DNA of 64,000 bases, taken from Microlunatus speluncae. GTDB lineage: Bacteria > Actinomycetota > Actinomycetes > Propionibacteriales > Propionibacteriaceae. This document shows, one piece after another, positions 1-8,204 of the stretch; within the stretch, counting starts at the first letter, position 1, and each line of letters opens with the position of its first letter. The notes beneath the pieces were generated by a model. It ran no database searches. It had not been told where the DNA came from and saw nothing but the letters and a program-made list of their open reading frames with translations. The stretch covers positions 124,001 through 188,000 of the forward strand of contig NZ_VKCZ01000011.1 in the NCBI RefSeq assembly GCF_009299835.1, written 5' to 3'. Position numbers and translations under genes: made by a program.

Positions 1-447
1 GCTGACCGGCTTGTCGGTGGGCTCGTACGGCCCGGCCGGGCCGGTCTCGGAGATCGCGACGCCGATGCAGCGCTGAAGATCACCGAGCCCGTCGACCCGG
101 GCCGCGTAGTAGAGCGCGTACGTGCTGCCGCCGACGTGCACCGCGTCGGGAGCCCAGATCGGGGCGTCGAGCGCCCAACCCCCGGTGCCGGTCAGCGCCG
201 GCCCTTCGGCCGTCCACGGCCCGGCCGGATCGTCGGCGCTGAGGAACGGTGCGCGGGTGCCGGTGGTGAAGGCGTAGTAGCGGCCCTCGGCGAAGATCAC
301 GCCCGGGTCGGCGGCCGCGGTCGCGGCGTACACCGGATCCGGTGGGGTCGGAGTCGCGACCGCCGGCGCGGCCGTCAGGCCGAGCGCGATCACCACCGCC
401 GTCGCCGCTCCGGCCAACCATCCGATTCGGTGGATCTTCCGCTGCAT
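1..447 (-). CDS. Secreted GH43-type glycosidase, N-terminal part (leaves the window at the left edge)
   Basis: This frame has no stop before base 1, so only about 149 N-terminal residues are present. It starts at ATG 447 with a Sec-type signal peptide: a basic start (MQRKIHR), a hydrophobic core at residues 9-28 and an Ala-x-Ala region near 29-31. The mature part opens with DPGVIFAEGRYYAFTT; its Asp47 matches the blade-one catalytic base of the five-bladed beta-propeller GH43 enzymes. A PIWAPDAV motif and YALYYAAR follow, as in arabinanases and xylosidases of that family. The likely role is extracellular arabinan or xylan cleavage; the substrate cannot be told from this fragment. A perfect 8-bp inverted repeat lies 16 bp upstream. 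Confidence 0.8.
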   Translation of the reverse strand, partial: MQRKIHRIGWLAGAATAVVIALGLTAAPAVATPTPPDPVYAATAAADPGVIFAEGRYYAFTTGTRAPFLSADDPAGPWTAEGPALTGTGGWALDAPIWAPDAVHVGGSTYALYYAARVDGLGDLQRCIGVAISETGPAGPYEPTDKPVS

Positions 448-463
448 CCGCTCCCCCTCAGGC

Positions 464-485
464 TTCTCTGCCACGTAGCAGAGAA
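464..485. promoter_or_regulatory. Perfect inverted repeat upstream of the GH43 gene, probable operator
   Basis: TTCTCTGC-N6-GCAGAGAA lies 16 bp before the GH43 start codon. Its size and position fit a regulator operator such as those of LacI or GntR proteins controlling glycosidases. No regulator gene adjoins it inside the window. Confidence 0.45.
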
Positions 486-576
486 CCTTAGCCCGCGACA
501 TCGGCCGGGCGCCACCCCTCGTCCAGGCGAGCCCGACCGAGTGAGCCTCGCCGAAGATCTCCCTCCACCCCGATTC

Positions 577-643
577 GCCGAGCCGTCACATCCGCTGCGA
601 CACGCCGCGAAAACGGCCGCGGATGGACGGGTCGGCGGTCTTA
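577..643 (+). repeat. Family B palindromic element, copy B1
   Basis: The left arm (577-595) and right arm (619-636) pair with one bulge and one mismatch. They flank the conserved loop core CGACACGCCGCGAAAA. The tail GGTCTTAGGGG after the right arm contains the TAA stop of the aldo/keto reductase at 641-643. Related copies are at 11035, 19104 and 43201. Confidence 0.75.
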
Positions 644-1687
644 GGGGGTGTCTAGGGCGGACAGGTGGTCGGGTGGGAGGTCGAGGGTGACGGCGCCTAC
701 GGCCTCGTCGACCTGGGCGGCCGAGCTGGCGCTGAAGACCGGGATCATCGCGGCCCGCCGTGCCGGCAGGGCGTCGGCCGGGGAGCTGTGGCTGCCGGGG
801 ACGTAGTGCAGGGAGCTCCGGACGCCGGCCAGGTGCCAGGCCATCACCACCTGGTTGACCGTCGCTCCCAGCTCGTGCGCGATCTGGTGCGCGCGGCGCA
901 GTCGTTGCTCGCTGCCGGGATGGTTGTAGCAGTCCTGGATGGGCATCCAGGGGCGGGCCAGCTGGCCGCCCTGTTGCGGCGAGTAGGTCATGATCGTCAA
1001 CTCCGGCTGATCGGCCGCGTAGTCGACCGCCTCGGGCGTGACCCGGGTGCTCTCGTCCACGCCCGGGACCGGCCAGTAGAGGGAGTGGTGCTGCTGCCAG
1101 ACGCCGAACTCCGGCCGACCATGATCACCGCTGTGCCGGCGGGCCAGGGCCAGCCGCCAGGTCGCCGTGTTGGAGAGGCCGGGCACGGTGATCAGGCCTT
1201 CGTCGGCCAGGGCGGAGAAGGTGTCGGCGATCTCGGTGGCGTCGAGATCGCGGTCGTCGACGTGGCCGATGTAGACGCCCACCCGGTCCAGGCCGAGCCG
1301 CTCCAGGCTGCCCTTCAGCTCGCTGCGGACCACCTCGGCCGACAACCCCTCGAAGTTGGTCGGCAACTCCATCGACAGGGTGCGCTCCGGATCACGCTTG
1401 CCGGCGCCGCACTTGGTCGACACGACGATCTCGCCGGCCACGCCGCGATCGGCGATCCAGCGGCCCAGCAGCCGTTCGCTGTCGCCCGAGGTCGAACCGT
1501 GGCTGGCTTCGGTCCAACCGCCGTAGTTGTTGGCGGTGTCGAAGAAACGGCCGCCGTGCTCGTAGAAACGATCAAGGACTTCGTACGACGTGCGTTCGTC
1601 CTCGCGAACTCCGAGGTACATCACGCCGAGACAGAGGGCGGTCACCTCCAGGGTGCGGCCCCCGCTGTGCAGGATTCGGGTTTTCAC
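641..1687 (-). CDS. Aldo/keto reductase
   Basis: A 348-residue NADPH-dependent aldo/keto reductase with a TIM-barrel fold. The catalytic tetrad can be read: Asp50 and Tyr55 (FDTANNYG), Lys92 (VVSTK) and His142 (YIGHVDD). The C-terminal part (TYSPQQGGQLARP, then ELGATVNQVVMAWHL) is typical of the family. The carbonyl substrate is unknown. It starts with GTG 1687 and has no Shine-Dalgarno sequence; a TAACCT box ends 6 nt before the start, so it is probably leaderless. Its stop codon lies in the tail of repeat B1. Confidence 0.88.
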   Translation of the reverse strand: MKTRILHSGGRTLEVTALCLGVMYLGVREDERTSYEVLDRFYEHGGRFFDTANNYGGWTEASHGSTSGDSERLLGRWIADRGVAGEIVVSTKCGAGKRDPERTLSMELPTNFEGLSAEVVRSELKGSLERLGLDRVGVYIGHVDDRDLDATEIADTFSALADEGLITVPGLSNTATWRLALARRHSGDHGRPEFGVWQQHHSLYWPVPGVDESTRVTPEAVDYAADQPELTIMTYSPQQGGQLARPWMPIQDCYNHPGSEQRLRRAHQIAHELGATVNQVVMAWHLAGVRSSLHYVPGSHSSPADALPARRAAMIPVFSASSAAQVDEAVGAVTLDLPPDHLSALDTP

Positions 1688-1693
1688 ACCTGC

Positions 1694-1699
1694 AGGTTA
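1694..1699 (-). promoter_or_regulatory. -10 box TAACCT for a leaderless aldo/keto reductase mRNA
   Basis: TAACCT on the minus strand lies 6 nt upstream of GTG 1687, the spacing expected when transcription starts at the start codon. There is no ribosome binding site. Confidence 0.4.
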
Positions 1700-1760
1700 G
1701 GCAGCCTGATGGTCTGGAGTCACGGGCCGATCCGGCCAAGTGATCCCAGACCAATCCTGG

Positions 1761-2960
1761 TCAGGGGATCCGCCGGACCACCAGGGTCCGGGCCCCGGTC
1801 GGGGTCCGGGTGATCAAGATCGTCGCCGCTTCCGGCCCGCGCGGCTTGAGCTTGCGCCGCAGCAGCGCCGGATCCAGATCGATGCCGCGTTGCTTGATCT
1901 CCAGGCTGCCGATCCGGTGCTCCCGGACCCAGGCCCGAAGGACCTTCTCGGTGTACGGCAGCACGTCGATCACCTCGAAGGCGGTCGCGGCCGGGGTGGC
2001 GGTGAGCCGGTCGGAGGTCAGGTACGCCAGCTTCTCGTCCAGCAGGGAGGCGTCGAGTTGCCGGCCCAGCGTGCCGATGGCGCGCGCTCTGATCACCGCC
2101 CCGAGCGGCTCGTAGACGTAGCGCAGCGGCGGCGACACCGGCAGCTCGACCGGCTCGGCGACGATCCGCAGATCGGGCATGATCAACGCCGACCAGCGCC
2201 CCGGAGCGGCGCCGGTGCCGGACCACAGGCCGACCTCGACCGCGTCTCCCCCCGCGCTGATCCACTCGGCCTCGACGTCGTCCTCGATCAACTCGTGCGG
2301 CAAGCCTGGTCCGAGCTTGATCGCGGTCGGGCCGGCTCGGCGCAGCAGGGACTGGACCCGGCTCCAGGGCGGGCTGAAGTCCTCCGGGCGCCAGGTCCGG
2401 CCGGCCGAGGAACGCCGGGCCGGATCGAGGTAGACCCCGTCGCCGACTCCTAGGTGGACGGGATCGTCGGCGAGGTCGGCGATGATCACTTCGGCCTCGG
2501 ACGCACCGGGACCGGCGGCCCGGCGAGCAAGATCAAGATTGTGCCGGGCCAGGACCGCGGTCGCCGGGTCGCGCTCGACCGCGGTCACCGCCAGCCCGGC
2601 CAGCGCGAACGCCATCGCGTCGGCGCCGATGCCGCAACCCAGGTCGAACACCCGGGTCGCTCCCGCGAGCTCGAACCGCGCGGCATGGTGGGCCGCGACC
2701 TCGGCCCGGGTCGCCTGCTGCAGCCCTGCCGGCGTGAGCAACGGTGTCCCGGGGAGCCGATCCAGCAGGTCGCCGAACTTTCCCCGGGCGGTCCGCCACA
2801 AGCCGGCCTGGGTCAGCGCGGCGGCGGCCAGTTCGGGCGGGAAGCTCCGCCGAAGAGCCGCAGCCGCAGCCAGGCCGTCGGGATCGGGCTGGGCCAGCGC
2901 GAGCTCGATCGCGGCGGTGCCCTCGGCCGTGGTCAGCGCCTCAGCCGTGGCCGGTTCCAT
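1761..2960 (-). CDS. Class I SAM-dependent methyltransferase with C-terminal THUMP-like domain
   Basis: About 399 residues. Residues 100-240 form a Rossmann methyltransferase: VFDLGCGIGADAMAFA (SAM motif I, from about 104), an acidic motif II (AVERD), and YLDPARRSS in place of the NPPY motif. The N-terminal 95 residues are helical. The last 70 residues (TEKVLRAWVREHRIG, then KQRGIDLDP) resemble the THUMP-like RNA-binding domain paired with such methyltransferases. An RNA substrate is likely but unproven. The gene follows tsaD by a few bases, so it probably belongs to the t6A operon. ATG 2960 is chosen; TTG 2966 is an alternative. Confidence 0.8.
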   Translation of the reverse strand: MEPATAEALTTAEGTAAIELALAQPDPDGLAAAAALRRSFPPELAAAALTQAGLWRTARGKFGDLLDRLPGTPLLTPAGLQQATRAEVAAHHAARFELAGATRVFDLGCGIGADAMAFALAGLAVTAVERDPATAVLARHNLDLARRAAGPGASEAEVIIADLADDPVHLGVGDGVYLDPARRSSAGRTWRPEDFSPPWSRVQSLLRRAGPTAIKLGPGLPHELIEDDVEAEWISAGGDAVEVGLWSGTGAAPGRWSALIMPDLRIVAEPVELPVSPPLRYVYEPLGAVIRARAIGTLGRQLDASLLDEKLAYLTSDRLTATPAATAFEVIDVLPYTEKVLRAWVREHRIGSLEIKQRGIDLDPALLRRKLKPRGPEAATILITRTPTGARTLVVRRIP

Positions 2961-2967
2961 GATCAAA

Positions 2968-4020
2968 CTAGTGACACGGCACGGTGATGGTCGACACCGG
3001 CAGGCCGGGATCGGCGCCGATGTCGAGGCCGGACGGCTTGAGCCCGCGGCGTACGACTTCGGCTCCGAGGGCGGCGATCATCGCGCCGTTGTCGGTGCAC
3101 AGTGCCGGTCGCGGGGTCCGCAACGTGATCTTGTTCTCGGCCGCCCGCTCGGCCAGCAGGGCCCGCAGCCGACCGTTGGCCGCCACCCCGCCGCCGATCA
3201 GCAGGTCGGTCGCGCCGGTCGCGGCGCAGGCATCCATCGCCTTGGCGCTGAGCACGTCACAGACCGCCTCCTGGAAGCTGGCCGAGACGTCGGCGACCGG
3301 CACGTCCAGACCGTCCAACCGGCGCTCCTCGACCCAGCGTGCCACCGCGGTCTTCAGCCCGGAGAAGGAGAAGTCGAAGCGGTGCTTGATCAGATCCTTG
3401 TTCGTGCTCAGCCCGCGCGGGAAGGCGATCGCCTTCGGATCCCCGGCGCCGGCGGCGCGGTCGATGTGCGGTCCGCCCGGATAGGGCAGGCCGATCAGCC
3501 GGGCCACCTTGTCGTAGGCCTCGCCGGCCGCGTCGTCGATGGTCGAGCCCAGCTCCGTGATCTTGCTCGCCATGTCCTCGACGGTGAGCAGCGAGGTGTG
3601 CCCGCCGGACACCAGCAGCGCCACGCACGGGCTGGGCAGCGGACCATGATCAAGAAGGTCGACCGCGACGTGGCCGGCCAGGTGGTTGACCCCGTAGAGC
3701 GGCTTGTTCAGCGCGTACGCCAGCGCCTTGGCCGACGCCAGGCCGACCACCAGCGCACCGACCAGCCCCGGCCCGGCCGTGACCGCGATCGCGTCGATCT
3801 CGGTCAGGTCGATGTCGGCGGTGGCGCAGGCCCGCTGCAACGTCGGCAACATCGCTTCGAGATGGGCCCGGCTGGCCACCTCCGGCACCACGCCGCCGAA
3901 GCGGACGTGCTCCTCGACGCTGGAGGCGACCTCGTTGGCCAGCAGGTCGTGGCCGCGGACGATGCCGACCCCGGTCTCGTCGCAGGAGGTCTCGATGCCG
4001 AGGATCAACGGCTCGCTCAT
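2968..4020 (-). CDS. tsaD: tRNA N6-adenosine threonylcarbamoyltransferase TsaD
   Basis: A 350-residue Kae1/TsaD ATPase of the ASKHA fold. It transfers the threonylcarbamoyl group from TC-AMP to A37 of ANN-decoding tRNAs, working with TsaB and TsaE. The N-terminus [17 protein letters not shown], the metal-site His113 and His117 ([11 protein letters not shown]), VSGGHTSL and [11 protein letters not shown] are all diagnostic, and the length is normal. The start overlaps the rimI stop by 4 nt (ATGA), so the two are translationally coupled. Confidence 0.97.
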   Translation of the reverse strand: MSEPLILGIETSCDETGVGIVRGHDLLANEVASSVEEHVRFGGVVPEVASRAHLEAMLPTLQRACATADIDLTEIDAIAVTAGPGLVGALVVGLASAKALAYALNKPLYGVNHLAGHVAVDLLDHGPLPSPCVALLVSGGHTSLLTVEDMASKITELGSTIDDAAGEAYDKVARLIGLPYPGGPHIDRAAGAGDPKAIAFPRGLSTNKDLIKHRFDFSFSGLKTAVARWVEERRLDGLDVPVADVSASFQEAVCDVLSAKAMDACAATGATDLLIGGGVAANGRLRALLAERAAENKITLRTPRPALCTDNGAMIAALGAEVVRRGLKPSGLDIGADPGLPVSTITVPCH

Positions 4021-4556
4021 GATTCCTTCCCGGCCGCAGCGGGGCGCAGGTCGAGGTCGTACAGCTTCAAGATCAACGCGTGCTTCCCCGGCCCGTAATA
4101 GTCGTTCCGGGCGCCGAGTTGCTCGAACCCGGCCCGCTGATAGAGCTCGATCGCCGCCTCGTTGTCGAAGCGGACCTCGGCCAGGATCGACCGGACCCCG
4201 GCCTCGCGGACGGCCTCCATCCCCGCCGCCAGCAACCGCCGCCCGACCCCGAGCCGCCGCTGGTCGGCCGCAACCACGATCCGGTGCAGATCCGCCACCT
4301 CCCCGGTCACCCGCATCACCACCACCCCCAAAACCTCCGACTTGTCAGAACTGAGTTGTGCCGGGGGGCTACTCATTTCTGACAACTCGGCGGTTGGGCT
4401 GTGGATAACGGCTGCGAGGGTGATCCGGCCGGGGGCGGTTAGCTCGTCGCGCCAGGAGATTTCGGACCAGCGTTCGGCGGCGGCGAAGCCGGCCTGCTCC
4501 AGGGCCATGATCGCCGGCAGGTCGGCCGGGCCGGCCGGGGTGATCGTGATCATCAT
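4017..4556 (-). CDS. rimI: Ribosomal-protein-alanine N-acetyltransferase RimI carrying an in-frame palindromic insertion
   Basis: A 179-residue GNAT enzyme between tsaB and tsaD, the usual place for RimI, which acetylates the N-terminus of S18. The acetyl-CoA loop is [10 protein letters not shown] and the C-terminal [18 protein letters not shown] is typical. Residues 56-73 (AELSEM ... SSDKS) match no RimI core element: they are exactly the translation of repeat A1, an intergenic palindrome family found elsewhere in this window. The insertion falls in the predicted beta2-beta3 turn, between AAVIH and VLGVVVM, and keeps the frame. Both ends overlap neighbours by 4 nt. Confidence 0.9.
   Translation of the reverse strand: MMITITPAGPADLPAIMALEQAGFAAAERWSEISWRDELTAPGRITLAAVIHSPTAELSEMSSPPAQLSSDKSEVLGVVVMRVTGEVADLHRIVVAADQRRLGVGRRLLAAGMEAVREAGVRSILAEVRFDNEAAIELYQRAGFEQLGARNDYYGPGKHALILKLYDLDLRPAAAGKES
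4337..4390. repeat. Family A palindromic element, copy A1, inside rimI
   Basis: The arms (4337-4356 and 4371-4390) share the family A outer sequence CCGASTTGTCAGAA with two mismatches, around a 14-nt loop. This is the only one of six copies lying wholly inside a coding region. Its 54 bp are a multiple of three, and it is stop-free in the rimI frame. Confidence 0.85.
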
Positions 4557-5221
4557 CGCGCGCGCCGGACGGTTGCCAGCACCGACTTGGGCCGGGACGG
4601 CTCGATCGCGTCCGGGCGACGCAGATAGAGCGGCTCCAGCCCGACATCGGGCAGCCCGGGGCCGGCCGCCGCCAGCACTCCGGCGTCCAAGATCAACTCC
4701 TGGCCGGCGACCTGCAGCCGGTCCGGATACAGCCCGGTCGCCGGGCCGAAGGTCGGCAGCCGGGGCACCGTGTCCGGCGAACCAACCTCGGGGTCACCGA
4801 CCCGCCGGCCGGCGGCGTCGTAGCGGGCCCAGTAGACCTCGCGCCGGCGGGCGTCGGTGGCGATCACGAACTCGGTGTCCGGCCGGGCCAGCTCGACCGC
4901 CTGGACGGCGATCGCGTCCAGGCTGCAGACGCCGCGGACCTCGAGGCCGAGCGCGACGCCGAGGGTCCGGGCGGTGACGATGCCCACCCGCAGACCGGTG
5001 TACGGGCCCGGCCCGACGCCGGCGATGATCGACCGCTCCCGGCCGGCGTCCCGCAACTCGACCCGGGCCTCGGCGCAGGCTTGGTCGACCAGGACGATCA
5101 GCTGCTCGGCGTGCCGCATCGGGTCCGGCGCGACCGCCCGGGCCACGGCCCGGCCGCCCACCGCGACCCCGACCGCGGCGACGGTCGACGTGTCCAGGGC
5201 CAGCACCACGGACTCACTCAT
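4553..5221 (-). CDS. tsaB: t6A synthesis protein TsaB
   Basis: A 222-residue TsaB, an inactive paralogue of TsaD that forms the TsaBDE complex. The N-terminus VVLALDTSTVAAVGVAV and the ATPase-like segment GVGPGPYTGLRVGIVTA are the family signature. ATG 5221 is chosen; an in-frame ATG at 5227 would add two residues. The start overlaps the end of tsaE and the stop overlaps rimI by 4 nt, so tsaE-tsaB-rimI-tsaD form one tightly coupled operon. Confidence 0.93.
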   Translation of the reverse strand: MSESVVLALDTSTVAAVGVAVGGRAVARAVAPDPMRHAEQLIVLVDQACAEARVELRDAGRERSIIAGVGPGPYTGLRVGIVTARTLGVALGLEVRGVCSLDAIAVQAVELARPDTEFVIATDARRREVYWARYDAAGRRVGDPEVGSPDTVPRLPTFGPATGLYPDRLQVAGQELILDAGVLAAAGPGLPDVGLEPLYLRRPDAIEPSRPKSVLATVRRAR

Positions 5222-6170
5222 GATCATCACCCAATCCGCCCAACTCGCCCAAGTCGACCGTGGACCAGCGCGACCCGATGCCGCGCAGCACCACGGTCCG
5301 GGTGTCGGTGCCGGGCGGCCGGTGGATGCCGATCTCCAGGCGTTCGGTGGACAGCCGCTCGGCCAGTCCCTCGCCCCACTCGACGACCGTGATCGAGTCG
5401 CCGACCCGGGAGTCGAGATCAAGATCATCGAGCTCGTCCTCACCACCGATCCGGTACGCGTCGACGTGCACCAGGTCGGGCCGGCCGGCGGCCGACGGAT
5501 GGATCCGAGAGATCACGAACGTCGGCGAGATGATCGGCCCGGTGCTCTCCAGGCCCCTGCCGATCCCCTGGCTCAGGGTGGTCTTGCCGGCGCCGAGCTC
5601 GCCGGTCGCGATGATCACGTCACCGGCCCGGAGCACCGCGGCCAGCCGCTCACCCAGTCGCTGCATCGCCGGGGCGTCGTCGACCATGATCACCGTCGGC
5701 AGCCGCTTGACCAGATAGACGCCGTGTGGCGCGGCCCGGTCGACCCGATAACCCCGGTGCTGCCAGAACTCGACCAGTTCCGGGAACTCGGACCGGGCGA
5801 ACAGCTCGACCTCACGATGACCGTCCAGCGCGGCCAGCTCCTCCGCCGCCAGGACCATCGCCGACGCGACCCCGTGCCGCTGGAACGCCGGATGCACCGA
5901 GACCCGCTGGAAGGCGGCCCGGCCCTCGATCGCGTCGGCGCCGCCGTGGCCGACCAAGATCGCCCCGGCCGGCTTCTGCGCGACCGTCGCGTACACCCCG
6001 TACCCCTGGCGCAAGGCGCCCGCCACCGACTCCGGGGTCTCGTCGATCGCCGTCGACGGAGGGTCGAGCGGCGGCCGGGCGCCGAAGGCTGCGTGGATGA
6101 CCTCGACCATGCCGGCGGCATCCTCGGGGGACGCCGGCCGGAGGTCGAGTTCGGGTACGGATGCGTTCAC
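5214..6170 (-). CDS. tsaE: GNAT acetyltransferase-TsaE fusion
   Basis: A 318-residue two-domain protein. Residues 1-157 are a GNAT domain (FQRVSVHPAFQRHGVASAMV binds acetyl-CoA). Residues 163-318 are TsaE, the P-loop ATPase of t6A synthesis, with Walker A GELGAGKTT at 190-198, SPTFVISR, HVDAYRI and VVEWGEGL. Free-standing TsaE is about 150 residues, so the N-terminal domain is an addition; such fusions are known to me from related actinobacteria. The acetylated substrate is unknown. The GTG 6170 start lies 8 nt after a TACCAT box. Confidence 0.9.
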   Translation of the reverse strand: MNASVPELDLRPASPEDAAGMVEVIHAAFGARPPLDPPSTAIDETPESVAGALRQGYGVYATVAQKPAGAILVGHGGADAIEGRAAFQRVSVHPAFQRHGVASAMVLAAEELAALDGHREVELFARSEFPELVEFWQHRGYRVDRAAPHGVYLVKRLPTVIMVDDAPAMQRLGERLAAVLRAGDVIIATGELGAGKTTLSQGIGRGLESTGPIISPTFVISRIHPSAAGRPDLVHVDAYRIGGEDELDDLDLDSRVGDSITVVEWGEGLAERLSTERLEIGIHRPPGTDTRTVVLRGIGSRWSTVDLGELGGLGDDHE

Positions 6171-6178
6171 CAGCGGTC

Positions 6179-6184
6179 ATGGTA
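6179..6184 (-). promoter_or_regulatory. -10 box TACCAT before the tsaE operon
   Basis: TACCAT on the minus strand ends 8 nt upstream of GTG 6170 and no Shine-Dalgarno sequence is present. It probably gives a leaderless or near-leaderless tsaEB-rimI-tsaD mRNA. Confidence 0.35.
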
Positions 6185-6234
6185 GTCGCGCCGGCCGGAC
6201 TCGCGCTGCTCCGACCCAGGCGCGAGATTTCGGA

Positions 6235-6696
6235 TCAGGCCGGCAGCGGCTTGCGGCTGGTCACGCCGAGCCGGTTCAGCGCGTTCATCGCGGTCGCGAC
6301 CCAGGCCACGGCGACGTAGGCGTCCTCGCCGAGCACCTTGGTGGCCCGCAGGTAGACCTCGTCGGACACCTCGCGGTGCTCGGGGAGCTCGGTCATCGCC
6401 TCGGCCAGCTCGAGCGCGGCCCGCTCCTGTTCGGTGAACAGCTCGGTCTCCCGCCAGACCGGGAGGACGAAGATCCGGCGCGGTTGCTCGCCGGCCTCGA
6501 TCGCCTCGGCGGAGTGGGTGTCGGTGCAGTAGGCACAGCCGTTGACCTGGGACACCCGGATCCGGACCAGATCGGTCACGGCCCGGCTCAGCCCGGCGTC
6601 GGACGCGGCCTTCGACGCCGCCTCGGTGACCCGGACCAGGTGCTTCCGAGCCTCGGGCAGGGCGTCGCTGAGTTGAATGCGGTGCGAGTTCGTCAC
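6235..6696 (-). CDS. AhpD-like / carboxymuconolactone decarboxylase family protein
   Basis: A 153-residue all-helical protein of the AhpD-like superfamily. The redox motif is Cys54-x-x-Cys57 with His61 (NGCAYCTDTHS), as in peroxidase-linked disulfide reductases. It is transcribed away from a MocR-type regulator gene, a pairing common in actinobacteria, and the shared intergenic region carries TGGTCCA half-sites. It is therefore probably controlled by that regulator. The start is GTG 6696, with a TACGGT box 6 nt upstream. Confidence 0.85.
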   Translation of the reverse strand: MTNSHRIQLSDALPEARKHLVRVTEAASKAASDAGLSRAVTDLVRIRVSQVNGCAYCTDTHSAEAIEAGEQPRRIFVLPVWRETELFTEQERAALELAEAMTELPEHREVSDEVYLRATKVLGEDAYVAVAWVATAMNALNRLGVTSRKPLPA

Positions 6697-6702
6697 GCCT
6701 CC

Positions 6703-6708
6703 ACCGTA
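6703..6708 (-). promoter_or_regulatory. -10 box TACGGT for the AhpD-like gene
   Basis: TACGGT on the minus strand lies 6 nt before GTG 6696, compatible with a leaderless transcript. It adjoins the MocR half-sites at 6718-6760. Confidence 0.35.
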
Positions 6709-6717
6709 GGCAGCCGC

Positions 6718-6760
6718 TGGACCAGACTATGGTCCAGTGCTGTGACAGTTCAGTGGTCCA
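6718..6760. promoter_or_regulatory. Probable MocR operator with three TGGTCCA half-sites
   Basis: TGGACCA (6718-6724), TGGTCCA (6730-6736) and TGGTCCA (6754-6760) lie across the start of the regulator gene, between the two divergent genes. The first two are inverted and the last two are direct repeats 24 bp apart. MocR proteins often bind such mixed direct and inverted sites; binding here is inferred. Confidence 0.55.
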
Positions 6761-8136
6761 GTGGGACCGACCTGCACCTCGAGCTCGATCCGGAGCAGCC
6801 CCGGTCCGGTCCGGCTCTGGCGGAGGCGTTGCGGGGCGCGATCCGGGCCGGGCGACTGGCCGCCGGGCAGTCGGTGCCGTCGACCCGGGCGCTGGCGGCG
6901 GACCTCGGCATCGCCCGCGGCACGGTCACCCGGGTGTACGAGCAGCTGCGGATCGAGGGGTTCCTGCAGAGTCGGCAGGGCGCGGCGACGACGGTCGCGG
7001 CCCGGGTTCCCGTACCGGATCCGGCGGGGGCGGGTCGCTCCGCTGTCGTACCGACGACGCTGCGGTGGAGCCTGGAGCCGGGGCTGCCGGACGTCAGCGC
7101 CTTTCCGCGGCTGGACTGGCTGGCGGCGGGCCGGCGGGCCCTGGCCGAACTGCCGGCCGACGCGCTGGGTCACGGCAGCGATCCGCTCGGCCAGCCGCGA
7201 CTGCGGGCGGTGCTGGCCGACTATCTCGGCCGGACCCGTGGCGTGCTGGCCGATCCGAGCCGGACGGTGATCTGTGCCGGTTACGCGCACGGGTTGTCCC
7301 TGCTGGCGCAGCTGCTGGCGCAACGCGGGCCGTTCGGCTTCGAGGACCCGTCGCTGCAGTTGCACCGGCGGATCGTCACCGGTGCCGGGGTCCGGGTGGT
7401 CGGGCTGCCGGTCGACCGGGACGGCGCGCAGGTCAGCGGCAGCGCGGCCGGGGTCGTGGTGGTCACGCCGGCGCATCAGTATCCGCTCGGCCACACACTG
7501 TCGCCCGAGCGGCGGGCGGCGCTGGCCGCGGGCGGACCGGCGGTAGTGATCGAGGACGACTACGACGGGGAGTTCCGGTACGACCGGCGGCCGGTCGGCG
7601 CGCTGCAGGCGCTGGCTCCGGACCGGGTGGTGTACGCGGGGACGAGCAGCAAGACCCTGGCCCCCGGGCTGAGGCTCGGCTGGCTGGTGCTGCCGCCGAG
7701 CCTGGTCGGGCCGATGTCGGCGCTGCTGCGCCGGGCGGAGAGCCGGGTCTCGGTGCTGGATCAGCTGACGCTGGCCGAGCTGATCCGCAGCGGCGGCTAC
7801 GACCGGCAGGTGCGCCGGATGCGGGCGGTCTATCGGGCCCGGCGGGACCGGGTGCTGGAGCTGGTCCGTCGGCGCGGCGACCCGGTCACGGTGGCGGGAA
7901 TCGCCGCCGGACTGCACCTGGTGCTCCGGCTGCCGCCCGGCGGACCGACCGAGGCCGAGTTGCGGGCGACCTGCGCCCGGCACGACCTGGCCGTGCAGAC
8001 CCTGGACCGACACTGGCTGCCGGGCTCACCGGAGCCGCGGCCGACCGGACTGATCATCGGCTACGGCGCCCCCGCGGGCCACGCCTTCGGCCCCGCCCTC
8101 CGAGCCCTCGACCGCTCTCTCACCGACCTCTTCTAG
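6742..8136 (+). CDS. MocR/PdxR-type transcriptional regulator (GntR wHTH fused to aminotransferase fold)
   Basis: 464 residues. An N-terminal winged helix of GntR type (ALAEALRGAIRAGRL ... STRALAADLGIARGTVTRVYEQLRIEGF, about 20-80) is followed by a fold-type I aminotransferase domain. The PLP-binding lysine is Lys304 in YAGTSSKTLAPGLRLGW. Such proteins sense PLP or amino compounds rather than transaminate. GTG 6742 is chosen because upstream codons would run into the operator and no better start is seen. Its TAG stop at 8134-8136 directly abuts repeat A2. Confidence 0.9.
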   Translation: MTVQWSSGTDLHLELDPEQPRSGPALAEALRGAIRAGRLAAGQSVPSTRALAADLGIARGTVTRVYEQLRIEGFLQSRQGAATTVAARVPVPDPAGAGRSAVVPTTLRWSLEPGLPDVSAFPRLDWLAAGRRALAELPADALGHGSDPLGQPRLRAVLADYLGRTRGVLADPSRTVICAGYAHGLSLLAQLLAQRGPFGFEDPSLQLHRRIVTGAGVRVVGLPVDRDGAQVSGSAAGVVVVTPAHQYPLGHTLSPERRAALAAGGPAVVIEDDYDGEFRYDRRPVGALQALAPDRVVYAGTSSKTLAPGLRLGWLVLPPSLVGPMSALLRRAESRVSVLDQLTLAELIRSGGYDRQVRRMRAVYRARRDRVLELVRRRGDPVTVAGIAAGLHLVLRLPPGGPTEAELRATCARHDLAVQTLDRHWLPGSPEPRPTGLIIGYGAPAGHAFGPALRALDRSLTDLF

Positions 8137-8190
8137 CCGAGTTGTCAGAACTGAGTTGTGCCAGGACACAACTCAGTTCTGACAAGTCGG
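8137..8190. repeat. Family A palindromic element, copy A2
   Basis: The 24-bp arms begin CCGAGTTGTCAGAACT and pair with one mismatch around a 6-nt loop. It lies between two convergent genes, starts at the base after the MocR stop codon and ends 14 bp before the helicase stop. It could act as a two-way terminator, but there is no T tract. Confidence 0.85.
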
Positions 8191-8204
8191 TGTGGATCGA
8201 GGTT

